64,000 nucleotides of DNA from Bacteroidales bacterium (GTDB taxonomy: Bacteria; Bacteroidota; Bacteroidia; Bacteroidales; UBA932). Positions 1-8,917 of the stretch are shown piece after piece. The notes beneath the pieces were generated by a model. It was not told where the DNA came from. It did no database searches and saw only the letters and a program-made list of their open reading frames with translations. Every line of letters starts with the position of its first letter. Position 1 is the stretch's first letter. A program made the translations under genes and the position numbers. The stretch is from assembly GCA_017631875.1 (NCBI GenBank), contig JAGBSL010000078.1, forward strand, positions 11,342 through 75,341, in the 5' to 3' direction.

Positions 1-2
1 AG

Positions 3-2855
3 GAGTTCGTCTCTATCGAAGGCGACTACGCCGTATGGCAGAACCACTGGATGGCCGGCGGAAACGAGATCACATGGGACATGGTACACTATGATGTACA
101 GCTCATCGGTGGTATCGTGCTCCACCAGGGAAAGATCGCCGAGATGGCTACCGGTGAGGGTAAGACCCTCGTGGCTACTCTCCCAGTATTCCTCAATGCC
201 CTCGCAGGCAAAGGTGTGCACGTGGTGACAGTCAACGACTACCTCTCGAAGCGAGACTCTGAGTGGATGGGACCTCTCTATATGTTCCATGGACTTTCGG
301 TAGACTGTATCGACAAGCACCAGCCTAACAGCCCTGCACGTCGCAAGGCATACGCATGCAACATCACATTCGGTACAAATAACGAGTTCGGTTTCGACTA
401 CCTCCGTGACAATATGGCGACAGCCATGGACGACCTGGTGCAGCGCAAGCACCACTTCGCAATCGTCGACGAGGTCGACTCAGTGCTCATCGACGACGCC
501 CGTACGCCTCTCATCATCTCTGGTCCTGTTCCAAGAGGAGAGGATCAGCAGTTTGTTGAGTTCAAGCCGCTCGTGGAGCGTCTCTATAACAGCCAGAAGA
601 CATTGGTTACCAATCTGTTGTCAGAGGCTAAGAAGCTTATAGCAGCAGGTAATGAGAAGGATGGTGGAATCCTCCTTTTCAGAGCATACAAAGGATATCC
701 TAAGTACAAGCCTCTCATCAAGTTCCTCAGCGAGCCGGGCATGAAGCAGCTCCTGCAGAAGGTTGAGAACTACTACATCCAGGACAACGAGCGCGAGATG
801 CCTTTCATCACTGATGAACTCTATTTCGTGGTGAGCGAGAAGCAGCACTCTGTGGATATGACCGACAAGGGCCGTGACCTTATCACGGGTAACCTCGAGG
901 ATCCTAACTTCTTCGTCCTTCCTGACGTTGGAGCGGCCGTTGCAGAAGTCCAGAAGGATGATTCACTTTCGGCTGATGAAAAGCAGGTTAAGAAGGATGA
1001 GATCCATGCTGACTTCGCTCTCAAGTCTGAGCGTGTACATACTGTGACTCAGCTCCTTAAGGCATATACGATGTTCGACCGCGAGATCGACTACATCATC
1101 CAGGACGGCAAGATCAAGATCGTCGACGAACAGACAGGACGTATCATGGAGGGACGCCGCTGGAGCGACGGTCTCCACCAGGCTGTCGAGGCAAAGGAGA
1201 ACGTGAAGGTAGAAGCTGCTACACAGACATTCGCTACAATCACCCTCCAGAACTACTTCCGTATGTACCACAAGCTCTCGGGTATGACCGGTACTGCGGA
1301 GACTGAGGCTGGTGAGTTCTGGTCTATCTATAAGCTTGACGTTGTCGTGATCCCTACAAACAGGCCGATTGCGCGTCAGGACCAGAATGACCTCATTTAT
1401 AGAACGAAGAAGGCTAAGTATGAGGCGGTTATCGCTAAGGTTGTAGAGCTCACAAAGGCTGGCAGACCGGTGCTCGTGGGTACTACAGATGTCGAGACAT
1501 CAGAGCTCCTGAGCCGTATGCTCCGCCTTCGCGGCATCGACCACCAGGTGCTGAACGCGAAGCAGCATGCTCGTGAGGCTGAGGTGGTCAAGCACGCAGG
1601 TGAGGCTTCTACTGTGACCATCGCCACCAACATGGCCGGTCGTGGTACCGATATCAAGCTTCCAGAGGAAGTGAAGGCCGCAGGCGGTCTCGCGATCATC
1701 GGTACAGAGCGTCACGACAGCCGTCGAGTTGACCGTCAGCTCCGCGGACGTTCGGGACGTCAGGGTGACCCGGGTTCATCAATTTTCTTCATCTCTCTCG
1801 AGGATAAGCTCATGCGTCTGTTCGGTGGTGAGAAGATCGCTTCCGTAGTTGATAAGATGGGTATGGAGGAGAACGACGTGCTCGAGGCTCCAATGCTCAA
1901 CAATGCTGTGGAGAGAGCACAGAAGAAAGTCGAGGAGAATAACTTCGGTATCCGTAAGAGACTCCTTGAGTATGACGACGTCATGAACTCACAGCGTGAG
2001 GTTATCTATACAAAGAGACGCAATGCGCTTTCGGGTGAGAGGGTTGAGATCGATGTCATGAACATGATGCAGGACATCGCCCAGATCCTTATCGAGAAGG
2101 CCGACGGAATGCCATATGAGGACTTCTCTGAGTATGTGATGTCAGTGCTTTCTATCGAGCCGGGATTCGACGAGGAGACTTATAATCATGCTAAGCCTGC
2201 AGAGCTTATCGACAAGCTCTATGACAATATGGTGGTGACACACCGTCGCCGTATGGAGACTATCATCCAGAGGACTCTTCCGATCCTCAAGGACATCGCA
2301 GAGAAGAATGCTGCGATGCCTGATGATGCGATGATCCGCATACCGGTTTCTGACGGTCGCAAGATCTACCCTGTAGTGCTCAACATCAAGAAGGTTGTTG
2401 AGTCAGAGGGACGTGAGCTCGTGCGCGCTATCAGCAAGAGCATCGTTCTTTACAGGATCGATGACTGCTGGAAAGAGCATCTCCGTGATATGGACGATCT
2501 CAAGCAGTCTGTTCAGAACGCGACTTACGAGCAGAAGGATCCGCTCCTCATCTATAAGTTCGAGAGCTTCAACCTCTTCAGCCAGATGCTTGAGGATATG
2601 AACAAGGATGTTCTTGCATTCCTTCTCCGTGCTCATATTCCGCTTCGTGACGGCTCTACAGCGCAGGCTCCTGCGCAGCCGCGCAAGCCTGACATGAGCC
2701 AGATGAACACCAGCAGGACTGACCTTGTGACTAACGGCGGAGAGCCTAAGAGCAAGATGCCTGTGCATGTGGAGAAGCAGGTGGGACGCAATGATCCGTG
2801 CCCATGCGGCTCCGGCAAGAAGTTCAAGAACTGCCACGGCAAGCCGCAGGCGTAG
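3..2855 (+). CDS. secA: Preprotein translocase ATPase SecA (5'-truncated by window edge)
   Basis: SecA is the cytosolic motor ATPase that pushes unfolded preproteins through SecYEG. The reading frame is open from base 3, so the true start lies upstream and only about 950 C-terminal codons are present. Visible are the first Walker A motif (ATGEGKT, near base 150), a DEAD-box-like VDEVDS near 465, the second nucleotide-binding fold with GTTDVETSE and GRGTDIKLP near 1480-1660, [13 protein letters not shown] near 1740, and the C-terminal zinc finger [14 protein letters not shown] at the very end. A non-conserved acidic insert of roughly 100 residues (about 610-1010) between the DEAD motif and the preprotein-binding part fits the long Bacteroidota SecA form. 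Two palindromes follow the stop codon and may act as its terminator. Identity is very secure. Confidence 0.97.
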   Translation, partial: EFVSIEGDYAVWQNHWMAGGNEITWDMVHYDVQLIGGIVLHQGKIAEMATGEGKTLVATLPVFLNALAGKGVHVVTVNDYLSKRDSEWMGPLYMFHGLSVDCIDKHQPNSPARRKAYACNITFGTNNEFGFDYLRDNMATAMDDLVQRKHHFAIVDEVDSVLIDDARTPLIISGPVPRGEDQQFVEFKPLVERLYNSQKTLVTNLLSEAKKLIAAGNEKDGGILLFRAYKGYPKYKPLIKFLSEPGMKQLLQKVENYYIQDNEREMPFITDELYFVVSEKQHSVDMTDKGRDLITGNLEDPNFFVLPDVGAAVAEVQKDDSLSADEKQVKKDEIHADFALKSERVHTVTQLLKAYTMFDREIDYIIQDGKIKIVDEQTGRIMEGRRWSDGLHQAVEAKENVKVEAATQTFATITLQNYFRMYHKLSGMTGTAETEAGEFWSIYKLDVVVIPTNRPIARQDQNDLIYRTKKAKYEAVIAKVVELTKAGRPVLVGTTDVETSELLSRMLRLRGIDHQVLNAKQHAREAEVVKHAGEASTVTIATNMAGRGTDIKLPEEVKAAGGLAIIGTERHDSRRVDRQLRGRSGRQGDPGSSIFFISLEDKLMRLFGGEKIASVVDKMGMEENDVLEAPMLNNAVERAQKKVEENNFGIRKRLLEYDDVMNSQREVIYTKRRNALSGERVEIDVMNMMQDIAQILIEKADGMPYEDFSEYVMSVLSIEPGFDEETYNHAKPAELIDKLYDNMVVTHRRRMETIIQRTLPILKDIAEKNAAMPDDAMIRIPVSDGRKIYPVVLNIKKVVESEGRELVRAISKSIVLYRIDDCWKEHLRDMDDLKQSVQNATYEQKDPLLIYKFESFNLFSQMLEDMNKDVLAFLLRAHIPLRDGSTAQAPAQPRKPDMSQMNTSRTDLVTNGGEPKSKMPVHVEKQVGRNDPCPCGSGKKFKNCHGKPQA

Positions 2856-2892
2856 CCTTTGGGGCCGGTTTGACCGTCACGGTTGCATGGCC

Positions 2893-2965
2893 GTCATCCC
2901 CGACCTGATCGGGGATCCCATACGTCATTGCGAGGAGGGACGAAGTCCCGACGTGGCAATCTTTA
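2893..2965. repeat. Pair of REP-like palindromes after secA
   Basis: Two adjacent imperfect palindromes lie between secA and the bactofilin gene. The first pairs ATCCCCGA (2896-2903) with TCGGGGAT (2909-2916). The second, 2922-2965, pairs ATTGC with GCAAT and GGGAC with GTCCC. The 44-bp second element recurs at 9653-9696 with a single mismatch, so it is a dispersed repeat. Both resemble widespread bacterial intergenic palindromes; a role as transcript end or processing site is inference. Confidence 0.8.
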
Positions 2966-2996
2966 ATTATGAAACAATAAATTAAAACATTATACT

Positions 2997-3422
2997 ATGG
3001 CAAAGACAGAACCAGTAGTAAACGTAAATTCCATCAGCCGTATCTCTGCGGGCACAGTCATCAAGGGTGAGATCCTCTCTCCGACCGACATCCGTATCGA
3101 CGGTACTTTCGAGGGACGTGTACAGTCTAAGGGACGCGTCGTGGTAGGCGAGTCCGCTACGATCAAGGGTGACATCGTTTGCGAGAACATCGACCTTTGG
3201 GGCAAGGTTGAGGGCAACCTTTTCGTGAAGGATACCCTCTCTCTCAAGGAGGGTTGCGTAGTTGACGGCAACCTGCACATCCGTCGCCTCGCAGTCGAGC
3301 TAGGAGCAACCTTCAACGGCAACTGCAAGACCATCACCGAGACCGAGTTCAACAAGCTCGCCGGTGTCGACGCCGCCGCTCAGCCAAAGCCAGCCCAGCC
3401 GCAGCAGGCTCGCGCTAACTAG
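2997..3422 (+). CDS. Bactofilin family cytoskeletal protein
   Basis: Bactofilins polymerise without nucleotide into filaments made of a right-handed beta-helix and scaffold cell-envelope processes. The 141-residue product has a short polar N-terminus, then the repetitive hydrophobic/glycine pattern of the DUF583 beta-helix core (GTVIKGEILSPTDIRIDGTF, SATIKGDIVCENIDLWGKVE, VVDGNLHIRRLAVELGATF), and a Pro/Ala/Gln-rich tail typical of the family. No membrane segment is present. The start at 2997 is preceded by an A/T-rich leader with no Shine-Dalgarno, normal for Bacteroidota. It is followed by a strong hairpin terminator shared with the converging tmRNA gene. Confidence 0.88.
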   Translation: MAKTEPVVNVNSISRISAGTVIKGEILSPTDIRIDGTFEGRVQSKGRVVVGESATIKGDIVCENIDLWGKVEGNLFVKDTLSLKEGCVVDGNLHIRRLAVELGATFNGNCKTITETEFNKLAGVDAAAQPKPAQPQQARAN

Positions 3423-3440
3423 TCAGCTCTGACAAGTGAA

Positions 3441-3482
3441 CAATAAAAGGGTCCGATCATCGAAGATCGGACCCTTTTATTG
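3441..3482. terminator. Bidirectional intrinsic terminator
   Basis: A perfect 18-bp stem (3441-3458 with 3465-3482, loop ATCGAA) contains GGGTCCGATC and is flanked by A4 on the left and T4 on the right, so it can end transcription from the bactofilin gene on the plus strand and from tmRNA on the minus strand. Confidence 0.9.
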
Positions 3483-3878
3483 TGGAGATGGGCGGACTCG
3501 AACCGCCGTCCAAACACCGCACCAGACAGCTTTCTACACGCTTAGTCTTCCTTTGGTTTTCGACGCGCGGCTGCCGGGAGACGGGCTATCGTGCGCTTAT
3601 CCTCTAAATCTTAGCGGAGCTTAAAGGAGTCACTCCGAGCATCCGGTTTGGATGATACCCCGGTTTCCAGCCAGAACCGGCCTAAAGGCTGGAGGGATAC
3701 TCGTCGGCGACGCAGCCTTGGCGCCGCGGATTAAGGTAGTGTGCTTAGCAGACTACGCAGCGAGTGCATAAGAGTTGTTGCCAACTATAAGTTCGAAAGC
3801 TGAGATTAACGGGCAAACTTCCGACGCCCGGCGTGCTTACCGCCCAATGTCTGATGCTGTCAAAACCAAAACATCCCC
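3483..3878 (-). ncRNA. ssrA: Transfer-messenger RNA (tmRNA)
   Basis: tmRNA rescues stalled ribosomes and tags their products for proteolysis. On the minus strand the 5' end GGGGATG (3878-3872) pairs with the 3' acceptor strand CATCTCC (3490-3484). The T-arm GGTTCGAGTCC lies near 3495-3510. The tag frame runs from 3782 to 3753 and encodes GNNSYALAA followed by TAG, with the canonical ALAA ending. A terminal CCA is not encoded. The unit is one-piece (not permuted) and about 396 nt long, and it ends against the shared hairpin at 3441-3482. Confidence 0.95.
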
Positions 3879-3969
3879 ATTGAACTGTTTATTTAATTTC
3901 GCCCCTTGTGTGTGGCTGCGAGTCTCTCGCTGCTAGGGCAAATCCCAAATTTTTGATCATTCGGGACTG

Positions 3970-4001
3970 CAAATATAGCAATTAATACGCGAGTTCTGCA
4001 A
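3970..4001 (-). promoter_or_regulatory. Putative promoter of tmRNA (minus strand)
   Basis: On the minus strand TTG (4001-3999) and TATATTTG (3977-3970) are separated by 21 bases, matching the Bacteroidota -33/-7 consensus. It would give a leader of roughly 85 nt that is trimmed to the mature tmRNA 5' end. It is divergent to the tRNA-Val promoter. Confidence 0.55.
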
Positions 4002-4027
4002 AAATGTTTGAAAAAAGTGAAATAAAA

Positions 4028-4058
4028 TTTGCAAGTTTAAAAAATGTCCGTATATTTG
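4028..4058 (+). promoter_or_regulatory. Promoter of tRNA-Val
   Basis: TTTG (4028-4031), 19 bases, TATATTTG (4051-4058): an exact Bacteroidota-type promoter placed about 12 bases before the tRNA 5' end. Confidence 0.75.
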
Positions 4059-4070
4059 CAGTCCTGTTTC

Positions 4071-4148
4071 GGGAGCATAGCTCAGTTGGTTTAGAGCATC
4101 TGCCTTACAAGCAGAGGGTCGGGGGTTCGACTCCCTCTGCTCCCACCA
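4071..4148 (+). tRNA. tRNA-Val (anticodon TAC)
   Basis: The cloverleaf is complete: acceptor GGGAGCA pairs with TGCTCCC, the anticodon stem TCTGC pairs with GCAGA around loop CTTACAA (anticodon TAC, reads valine GUA), and the T-arm GGGGGTTCGACTCCC is canonical. CCA is encoded at 4146-4148. It is preceded by its own promoter and followed directly by a hairpin terminator. Confidence 0.96.
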
Positions 4149-4179
4149 AAAGCCTCGCAGTTTTACTGCGGGGCTTTTT
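4149..4179 (+). terminator. Terminator after tRNA-Val
   Basis: AAGCCTCGCAG (4150-4160) pairs with CTGCGGGGCTT (one G-T pair) across a TTTTA loop and is followed by TTTTT. Confidence 0.85.
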
Positions 4180-4297
4180 CCGTTTCTAACCTCGCTTTTC
4201 GGGTCTCTCTGCAAGACATTTTCATTTACAATGACACGGCCGGTAATGATGCCACACGTCCCTCAGCAGACTTTTGTCGTGTCCTTCTGCAAGTCGA

Positions 4298-4600
4298 CTA
4301 ATCCATTTGACCGATGTTCCTGAAGGGGATTTTTGTCTGCCCTTTAGTGACGTTGAATCTGTATAAGTAACTGTCCAGTAAATCTTTGTGAGATTGAAGG
4401 CGTCCTTGTACTCCGGCTTGCAGGTACGGAGCTTCGCAGCGGCCTACGGCAAATGCCGCATAGACCGTCACATCCTTGAGTCCATTACCTCTGTCCGCAA
4501 GTGCCTGCGAGAGGACCTCCGGAACGGATGTGCTGCCCTGGATGTATATGTTGTCACCTGACATTTGCACACCTTGGCCGCTAATGCTCCCTCAAACGTC
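4298..4600 (-). pseudogene. Relic of an acetyl-CoA hydrolase / CoA-transferase N-terminus
   Basis: On the minus strand about 45 residues (4570 downward) read SGDNIYIQGSTSVPEVLSQA, then LKDVTVYAAFAVGRCEAPY, the glycine-rich N-terminal pattern I associate with acetyl-CoA hydrolase / 4-hydroxybutyrate CoA-transferases. After EAPY the family-like continuation (CKPEYKDAF) is in a different frame, so there is a +1 frameshift near 4420. No start is in frame upstream (a TGA precedes) and the rest of the roughly 500-residue protein is missing. It is a decaying fragment. The family name is from memory of its motifs and is moderately sure. Confidence 0.55.
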
Positions 4601-4681
4601 CAAGGTATATATAAAAAGGTTCAATTTAGAAGTTTTCATGAACACCTCGGTCGCAAAATGACCGGAAAACGTCCAAGGTAT

Positions 4682-4890
4682 TCAGATTGCAAAAAGGCGG
4701 AGACGCTCTTCGAACATATCGAACTGCTCCGGACGGTTGAGCTGGGACACGCAGATGCGGACTCCCGGCTGGCGGCTTCCTGTGCTTGACAATGCAATCG
4801 TAGCCATTCCGTAGCGGATCATCTCGGCCATGAGCTCGCCGCTTGACATGCCCTTGTAACCCACCGTGTAGAATACTTCGTTCTTAAAGG
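4682..4890 (-). pseudogene. Relic of a PLP-dependent aminotransferase C-terminus
   Basis: The minus-strand frame reads KNEVFYTVGYKGMSSGELM, then a continuation through AEMIRYGMATIALSSTGSRQ, PGVRICVSQLNRPEQFDMFE and ERLRLFAI before the stop. This resembles the extreme C-terminus of class I/II aminotransferases of Bacteroidota. The catalytic lysine domain is absent and a TAA lies just upstream, so it cannot be a functional gene. It lies directly upstream of the CoA-transferase relic on the same strand, suggesting both came from one deleted operon. Confidence 0.5.
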
Positions 4891-5091
4891 GTTAAGAATC
4901 TTGACCTTTAGGGACGGGGTATGCTTATGGGTTTTGACTGACGGTTAGTGTGTGGTTGTGCTTAACTTCCTGTGTGTGAGGGAGTTGTTGAAAGTACTTG
5001 CTGCAAAAGTGGAGCAAGGAGAATTAGGAAGTGATTGGTGCTCAGGGAGTTGGGCGTTGCGTGTTTTTAGGGGGGGTGTTAGATCTCAGGT

Positions 5092-5350
5092 GTGCCGTCC
5101 ATGTTTTGGGCGGTTTTTGTGGACGGGAGTGCGGTTTTGGGGTGTGCCGTCCATGTTTTGGGCGGTTTTTGTGGACGGGAGTGGGGTTTTGGGGTGTTCC
5201 GTCCACGTTTTGGGAGGTTTTTGTGGACGGGAGTGCGGTTTTGGGGTGTGCCGTCCATGTTTTGGGTGGTTTTTGTGGACGGGAGTGGGGTTTTGGGGTG
5301 TTTCGTCCACGTTTTGGGAGGTTTTTGTGGACGGGAGTGTGGTTTTTGGG
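5092..5350. repeat. Five tandem copies of a 52-bp G/T-rich repeat
   Basis: The word ATGTTTTGGG / ACGTTTTGGG recurs at 5101, 5153, 5205, 5257 and 5309, an exact 52-bp period. Each unit carries the inverted pair CCGTCCA ... TGGACGG around a G/T-rich spacer. Units 1, 2 and 4 have CAT and units 3 and 5 have CAC, so an alternating higher-order pattern is visible. Because 52 is not a multiple of three, long open frames over this stretch are artefacts. It lies directly upstream of the capsule promoter. Confidence 0.93.
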
Positions 5351-5410
5351 CGGCGTTTGGGCTAGGTTTTGGGTGTGTCTGGAGGAGGGGCTATTCTAAA
5401 GAATAGAGGG

Positions 5411-5441
5411 TTGGTTTTGTGGGGGATTGTTGCTATCTTTG
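5411..5441 (+). promoter_or_regulatory. Promoter of the polysaccharide locus
   Basis: TTGG (5411-5414), 19 bases, TATCTTTG (5434-5441) matches the Bacteroidota consensus. It sits about 215 bases before the first export gene, with no gene between, and is the only good promoter I see ahead of the locus. Confidence 0.65.
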
Positions 5442-5658
5442 CATGATTTATATCTTGTCCGTAGTGTGTCTTGGTGTGAGGGGATCTTGAATCGGGTTCA
5501 TGTGGACCTCGTGGGAAGTGTAAGGGTGAATGTAAGGGACAGTGTGAAGGGTCATGCAGGGGACCTATGTGGGAATGGATGGAGAGGTTGGTAGGGAGTT
5601 TGTAAGGGACACGCGGCGGTGGGGTAGATGGCGTGAAAAACAAAAAATAAAGCAATAT
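5442..5658 (+). promoter_or_regulatory. Long G-rich 5' leader of the polysaccharide operon
   Basis: About 215 bases of untranslated leader separate the promoter from the wza-like gene. It contains TGTAAGGG three times (5519, 5531, 5601), two of them as TGTAAGGGACA. Bacteroides capsule operons carry long leaders that are targets of UpxY-type antiterminators, and an UpxY-like gene lies 4 kb downstream; a role of this leader in processive antitermination is inference. Confidence 0.4.
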
Positions 5659-6468
5659 ATGACATCCAGAAAAAACATTCTGATTGCGCTGATGGTGGCG
5701 CTTGTGGCGGTGGTCTCTTGCGGACAGGTAAAGGACATCGCTTATTTCCAGAACAAGGTGGTGGATCAGCCTGAGGCTATCGACAAGCATGCGGGTATCG
5801 TGATCCAGCCTAAGGACATGCTCTCTATCGTGGTTTCGAGCAGGAATCCTGAGCTTGTGGCTATGTTCAACCTCCCTGTGATCAGCTACCAGGCCGGATC
5901 TGAGGTCGTAGCGGGAGCGGGCCAGCAGAGGCTCATGGGATATGTGGTCGACAACGATGGAAACATCGACTTCCCGGTTCTCGGACCGATCAAGGTTGCG
6001 GGCCTCACAAGATGGGAGCTCTCGAACCTCATCAAGGACAAGCTCATCAAGGACGGCCTCCTCACAGATGCAGTGGTGACAGTCGAGTTCATGAACTTCA
6101 AGGTCTCTGTCATCGGTGAGGTGAATTCTCCGGGAACATACACCCTCACAAACGACAAGGTCACAATCCTCCAGGCGATCAGCCTTGCGCGTGACCTGAC
6201 CATCTTCGGAGAGCGCGAGAACGTGTGCGTGATCCGCGAGAGAGAGGGCGAGCGAGTGATCTACGAGATCAACCTGTGCGACGTGAGCATGTTCAATTCG
6301 CCTGCATACTATCTCCAGCAGAACGACGTGGTATACGTCCAGCCAAGCCAGATCAAGGCACGCCAGTCTACAACTGACGACAAGGCACTCAGACTTACAA
6401 GCATCTTCGTATCCGGAGGCTCCCTCCTGGTGTCGATCGCGGCACTTATCGTTAACCTCGTAAGATAA
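5659..6468 (+). CDS. Wza-type outer-membrane polysaccharide export lipoprotein
   Basis: It would form the outer-membrane channel through which the polymer leaves the cell. The 269-residue product starts with a lipoprotein signal (hydrophobic LIALMVALVAVV then SC, lipidated Cys near residue 21), then a Poly_export domain (VIQPKDMLSIVVSSRNPEL, YVVDNDGNIDFPVLGPIKVA) and an SLBB-like beta-grasp (VSVIGEVNSPGTYTL), and ends with a hydrophobic helix. I chose ATG 5659 rather than the in-frame ATG at 5554 because only the former puts the signal peptide at the N-terminus. It heads the operon with a Wzc-like kinase next. Confidence 0.88.
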   Translation: MTSRKNILIALMVALVAVVSCGQVKDIAYFQNKVVDQPEAIDKHAGIVIQPKDMLSIVVSSRNPELVAMFNLPVISYQAGSEVVAGAGQQRLMGYVVDNDGNIDFPVLGPIKVAGLTRWELSNLIKDKLIKDGLLTDAVVTVEFMNFKVSVIGEVNSPGTYTLTNDKVTILQAISLARDLTIFGERENVCVIREREGERVIYEINLCDVSMFNSPAYYLQQNDVVYVQPSQIKARQSTTDDKALRLTSIFVSGGSLLVSIAALIVNLVR

Positions 6469-6505
6469 CGTCAACCTCGTCAGATAAACAGAAAACAATC
6501 AAGTC

Positions 6506-8911
6506 ATGACTGAAAACTATAACACAACCAACAACACATTCCTCCAGGAGGACGAGTCATCGATCCAGCTCATCGACCTGTGGCACATGATATGGGACCA
6601 CAAGTGGTGGTACGTGGGCTCGGTGATCGTATGTATCCTCTTCGCAGGATTCTACCTCTACCGCACTCCGGACACATACACCAGAAGCGCCAAGGTCATC
6701 ATCGACGAGAGTGACCAGGATGCAACGATGCGTAACCTCGGTGTAGCATCGGCAAACATGATGCGTCTTCGCAGTTTCAACAGCGTCGAGAACGAAATGG
6801 TGGCCCTCTCGTCACCTGACCTCATGCAGGTCGTGGTCGAGAGACTCAACCTCCAGACAAGATACGTCGAGAAGCAGCTCCTCAGGGACGTGGAGCTCTA
6901 CACCAACACACCGGTTGAGATGGTTCTCGCAGGCGGCAACCCGCAGGGCGGATTCTCGCTCACACTCTCTCCTGCTGGCAATGGTAAGGTCGCTCTGTCA
7001 GACTTCCAGATCCGTGACGAGAAGATCAAGAAGCAGATCGTGGGATCATTCGGTGACACTCTCCAGACACCTGTCGGATCCCTCGTCATCCTTGACAACG
7101 TCCGCAACGACTCCGAGTTCATCCACCCGATCAGGACCTCATGGGCAAACAGCATGGCTGTAGCCAAGGGATACAGCAGCAAGCTGAACATTTCGCTTGC
7201 CGGCAAGGAGTCATCTGTGATTGTGATCTCGATGAACGACACATACCCAAGCCGCTCATCATCGATCATTAGCAGCCTCATCGACGTCTACAACGAGGTG
7301 TGGATCGCCAACAAGAACAGGTCGGCAATCAACACCACCGAGTTCATCAACGAGAGACTCGTGGTCATCGAGCAGGACCTCGCGGCAGTAGAGGAGGCCC
7401 TCAAGAAATACAAGTCAAGCAACAACCTTACAGACATCAAGGCTGTAGCGCAGAACTACCTCGAGGAGTCAAGCCACTATGCAACAAAGGCATTCGAGGT
7501 GAATAACCAGATATCGATCGCCAAGTTCATCAGGGACTACCTCAATGACCCTGCGAACAGCATGTCACTGATCCCTTCTAACCTCGGCCTCACAAGCGGC
7601 TCGGTAGAAACCCAGATCAAGGAATACAACGAGATCGTCCTCCAGAGAGACCGTCTCCTGACAGGCAGCGGCGAGAACAACCCTCTCATCACTGACCTCA
7701 ACGCATCCCTCGCTTCGATCCGCTCCGCGATCCTCCGCTCGGTCGAGAACCTCATCGCAACCCTCGACCTCCAGCTCGCAAAGATCCAGAGCCAGGAGCA
7801 GCAGATCCTCGCAAGAATGTCATCAAGCTCAGGCCAGGAGCTCCAGCTCCTCTCGATCGAGCGTCAGCAGCAGATCACCCAGAACCTGTACATGTTCCTC
7901 CTCCAGAAGCGTGAGGAGAACGAGCTCGCAGCCCTGATCAACGTCGGCAACACACGCGTGATCATGAACCCTAACGGTTCAAGCAACCCTGTTGCCCCTA
8001 ACAAGATGATGATCCTCTTCGCTGCACTCGTGCTCGGTATGGGTATTCCGTTCGCGGTATACTTCCTCAAGAGGATGCTCGATAACACTGTCAAGACAAA
8101 GGGCGACCTCGGACACCTCTCGGTGCCGTTCCTCGCAGAGATCCCTCGCTACGTCAGAAAGGAAGACCGCTTCAAGAAGTTCAATCCGTTCAAGGATGAG
8201 CATGATATCACGATGACCAAGATCATCGTTGAGCCGGGCAGCCGCGACATGATGAACGAGGCATACCGCGTCCTCAGAACCAACCTCGACCTGATGATCG
8301 GTAAGAAGGCCGGATCAACAGTATTGATGTTCACATCATTCAACCCTGCGGCCGGTAAGACCTTCACCGTAATGAACATCGCAGCCAGCATGGCCCTCAA
8401 GGGCGCAAGAGTCGCTCTGGTCGACCTCGACCTCCGCAAGGCGTCCCTCAGCAAGGCCCTCGGCATTGAGCACAGCGGCGCGGCGGCATACCTCAACGGC
8501 AAGTCAGCGGACTACAGACAGAACCTCGACGAGATCCAGCCAGGCCTCTTCGTCCTCCCTGTCGGAACCCTTCCGCCGAACCCGACAGAGCTTCTCCTCT
8601 CTGACAACTTCAAGACCATGATCGAGCAGATGAGAAGCCAGTTCGACTACATCTTCCTCGACTGTCCGCCGATCGACCTCGTGGCCGACTCGAGCATCAT
8701 CACCGAGGCTGTCGACATGACCGTATTCGTGATGAGGGCAGGACTGATGGACAAGCGCATCCTTCCTGTCATCGAAGACCTCTACAAGTCGAAGAAGTAC
8801 AACCACATGACCATGATCCTCAACAGCGTGGACATCCAGTACAAGAAGTACGGCTACGGACGCTCCGGCTACGGATATGGCTACGGCTACGGAAACGAAG
8901 ACGAAAAATAA
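6506..8911 (+). CDS. Wzc-like chain-length regulator / BY-kinase
   Basis: This inner-membrane protein sets polymer length and autophosphorylates on tyrosine. Of 801 residues, the N-terminus carries a Wzz domain with a first membrane helix (about residues 33-53), a long periplasmic coiled-coil region and a second helix near residue 505-525 (KMMILFAALVLGMGIPFAVY). The cytosolic kinase has a Walker A-like NPAAGKT, Walker A' VALVDLDLRKAS and Walker B DYIFLDCPP. The C-terminus is a Gly-Tyr tract (YGYGRSGYGYGYGYG), the expected autophosphorylation cluster. The phosphatase that should reverse this is encoded next. Confidence 0.9.
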   Translation: MTENYNTTNNTFLQEDESSIQLIDLWHMIWDHKWWYVGSVIVCILFAGFYLYRTPDTYTRSAKVIIDESDQDATMRNLGVASANMMRLRSFNSVENEMVALSSPDLMQVVVERLNLQTRYVEKQLLRDVELYTNTPVEMVLAGGNPQGGFSLTLSPAGNGKVALSDFQIRDEKIKKQIVGSFGDTLQTPVGSLVILDNVRNDSEFIHPIRTSWANSMAVAKGYSSKLNISLAGKESSVIVISMNDTYPSRSSSIISSLIDVYNEVWIANKNRSAINTTEFINERLVVIEQDLAAVEEALKKYKSSNNLTDIKAVAQNYLEESSHYATKAFEVNNQISIAKFIRDYLNDPANSMSLIPSNLGLTSGSVETQIKEYNEIVLQRDRLLTGSGENNPLITDLNASLASIRSAILRSVENLIATLDLQLAKIQSQEQQILARMSSSSGQELQLLSIERQQQITQNLYMFLLQKREENELAALINVGNTRVIMNPNGSSNPVAPNKMMILFAALVLGMGIPFAVYFLKRMLDNTVKTKGDLGHLSVPFLAEIPRYVRKEDRFKKFNPFKDEHDITMTKIIVEPGSRDMMNEAYRVLRTNLDLMIGKKAGSTVLMFTSFNPAAGKTFTVMNIAASMALKGARVALVDLDLRKASLSKALGIEHSGAAAYLNGKSADYRQNLDEIQPGLFVLPVGTLPPNPTELLLSDNFKTMIEQMRSQFDYIFLDCPPIDLVADSSIITEAVDMTVFVMRAGLMDKRILPVIEDLYKSKKYNHMTMILNSVDIQYKKYGYGRSGYGYGYGYGNEDEK

Positions 8912-8917
8912 ATAATC

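Noticed and set aside
5092..5350. CRISPR array
   Set aside because: The 52-bp units are directly contiguous with no unique spacers and no cas genes are present.
4952..5406. Long overlapping open frames rich in Phe, Gly and Val over the 52-bp repeat, on both strands
   Set aside because: The repeat period is not a multiple of three and all frames stay open only because the units lack stops; no start signal or family match.
5362..6498. Minus-strand open frame of 378 codons opposite the wza-like gene
   Set aside because: Antisense of a well-supported lipoprotein gene; His/Asp/Leu-rich shadow sequence.
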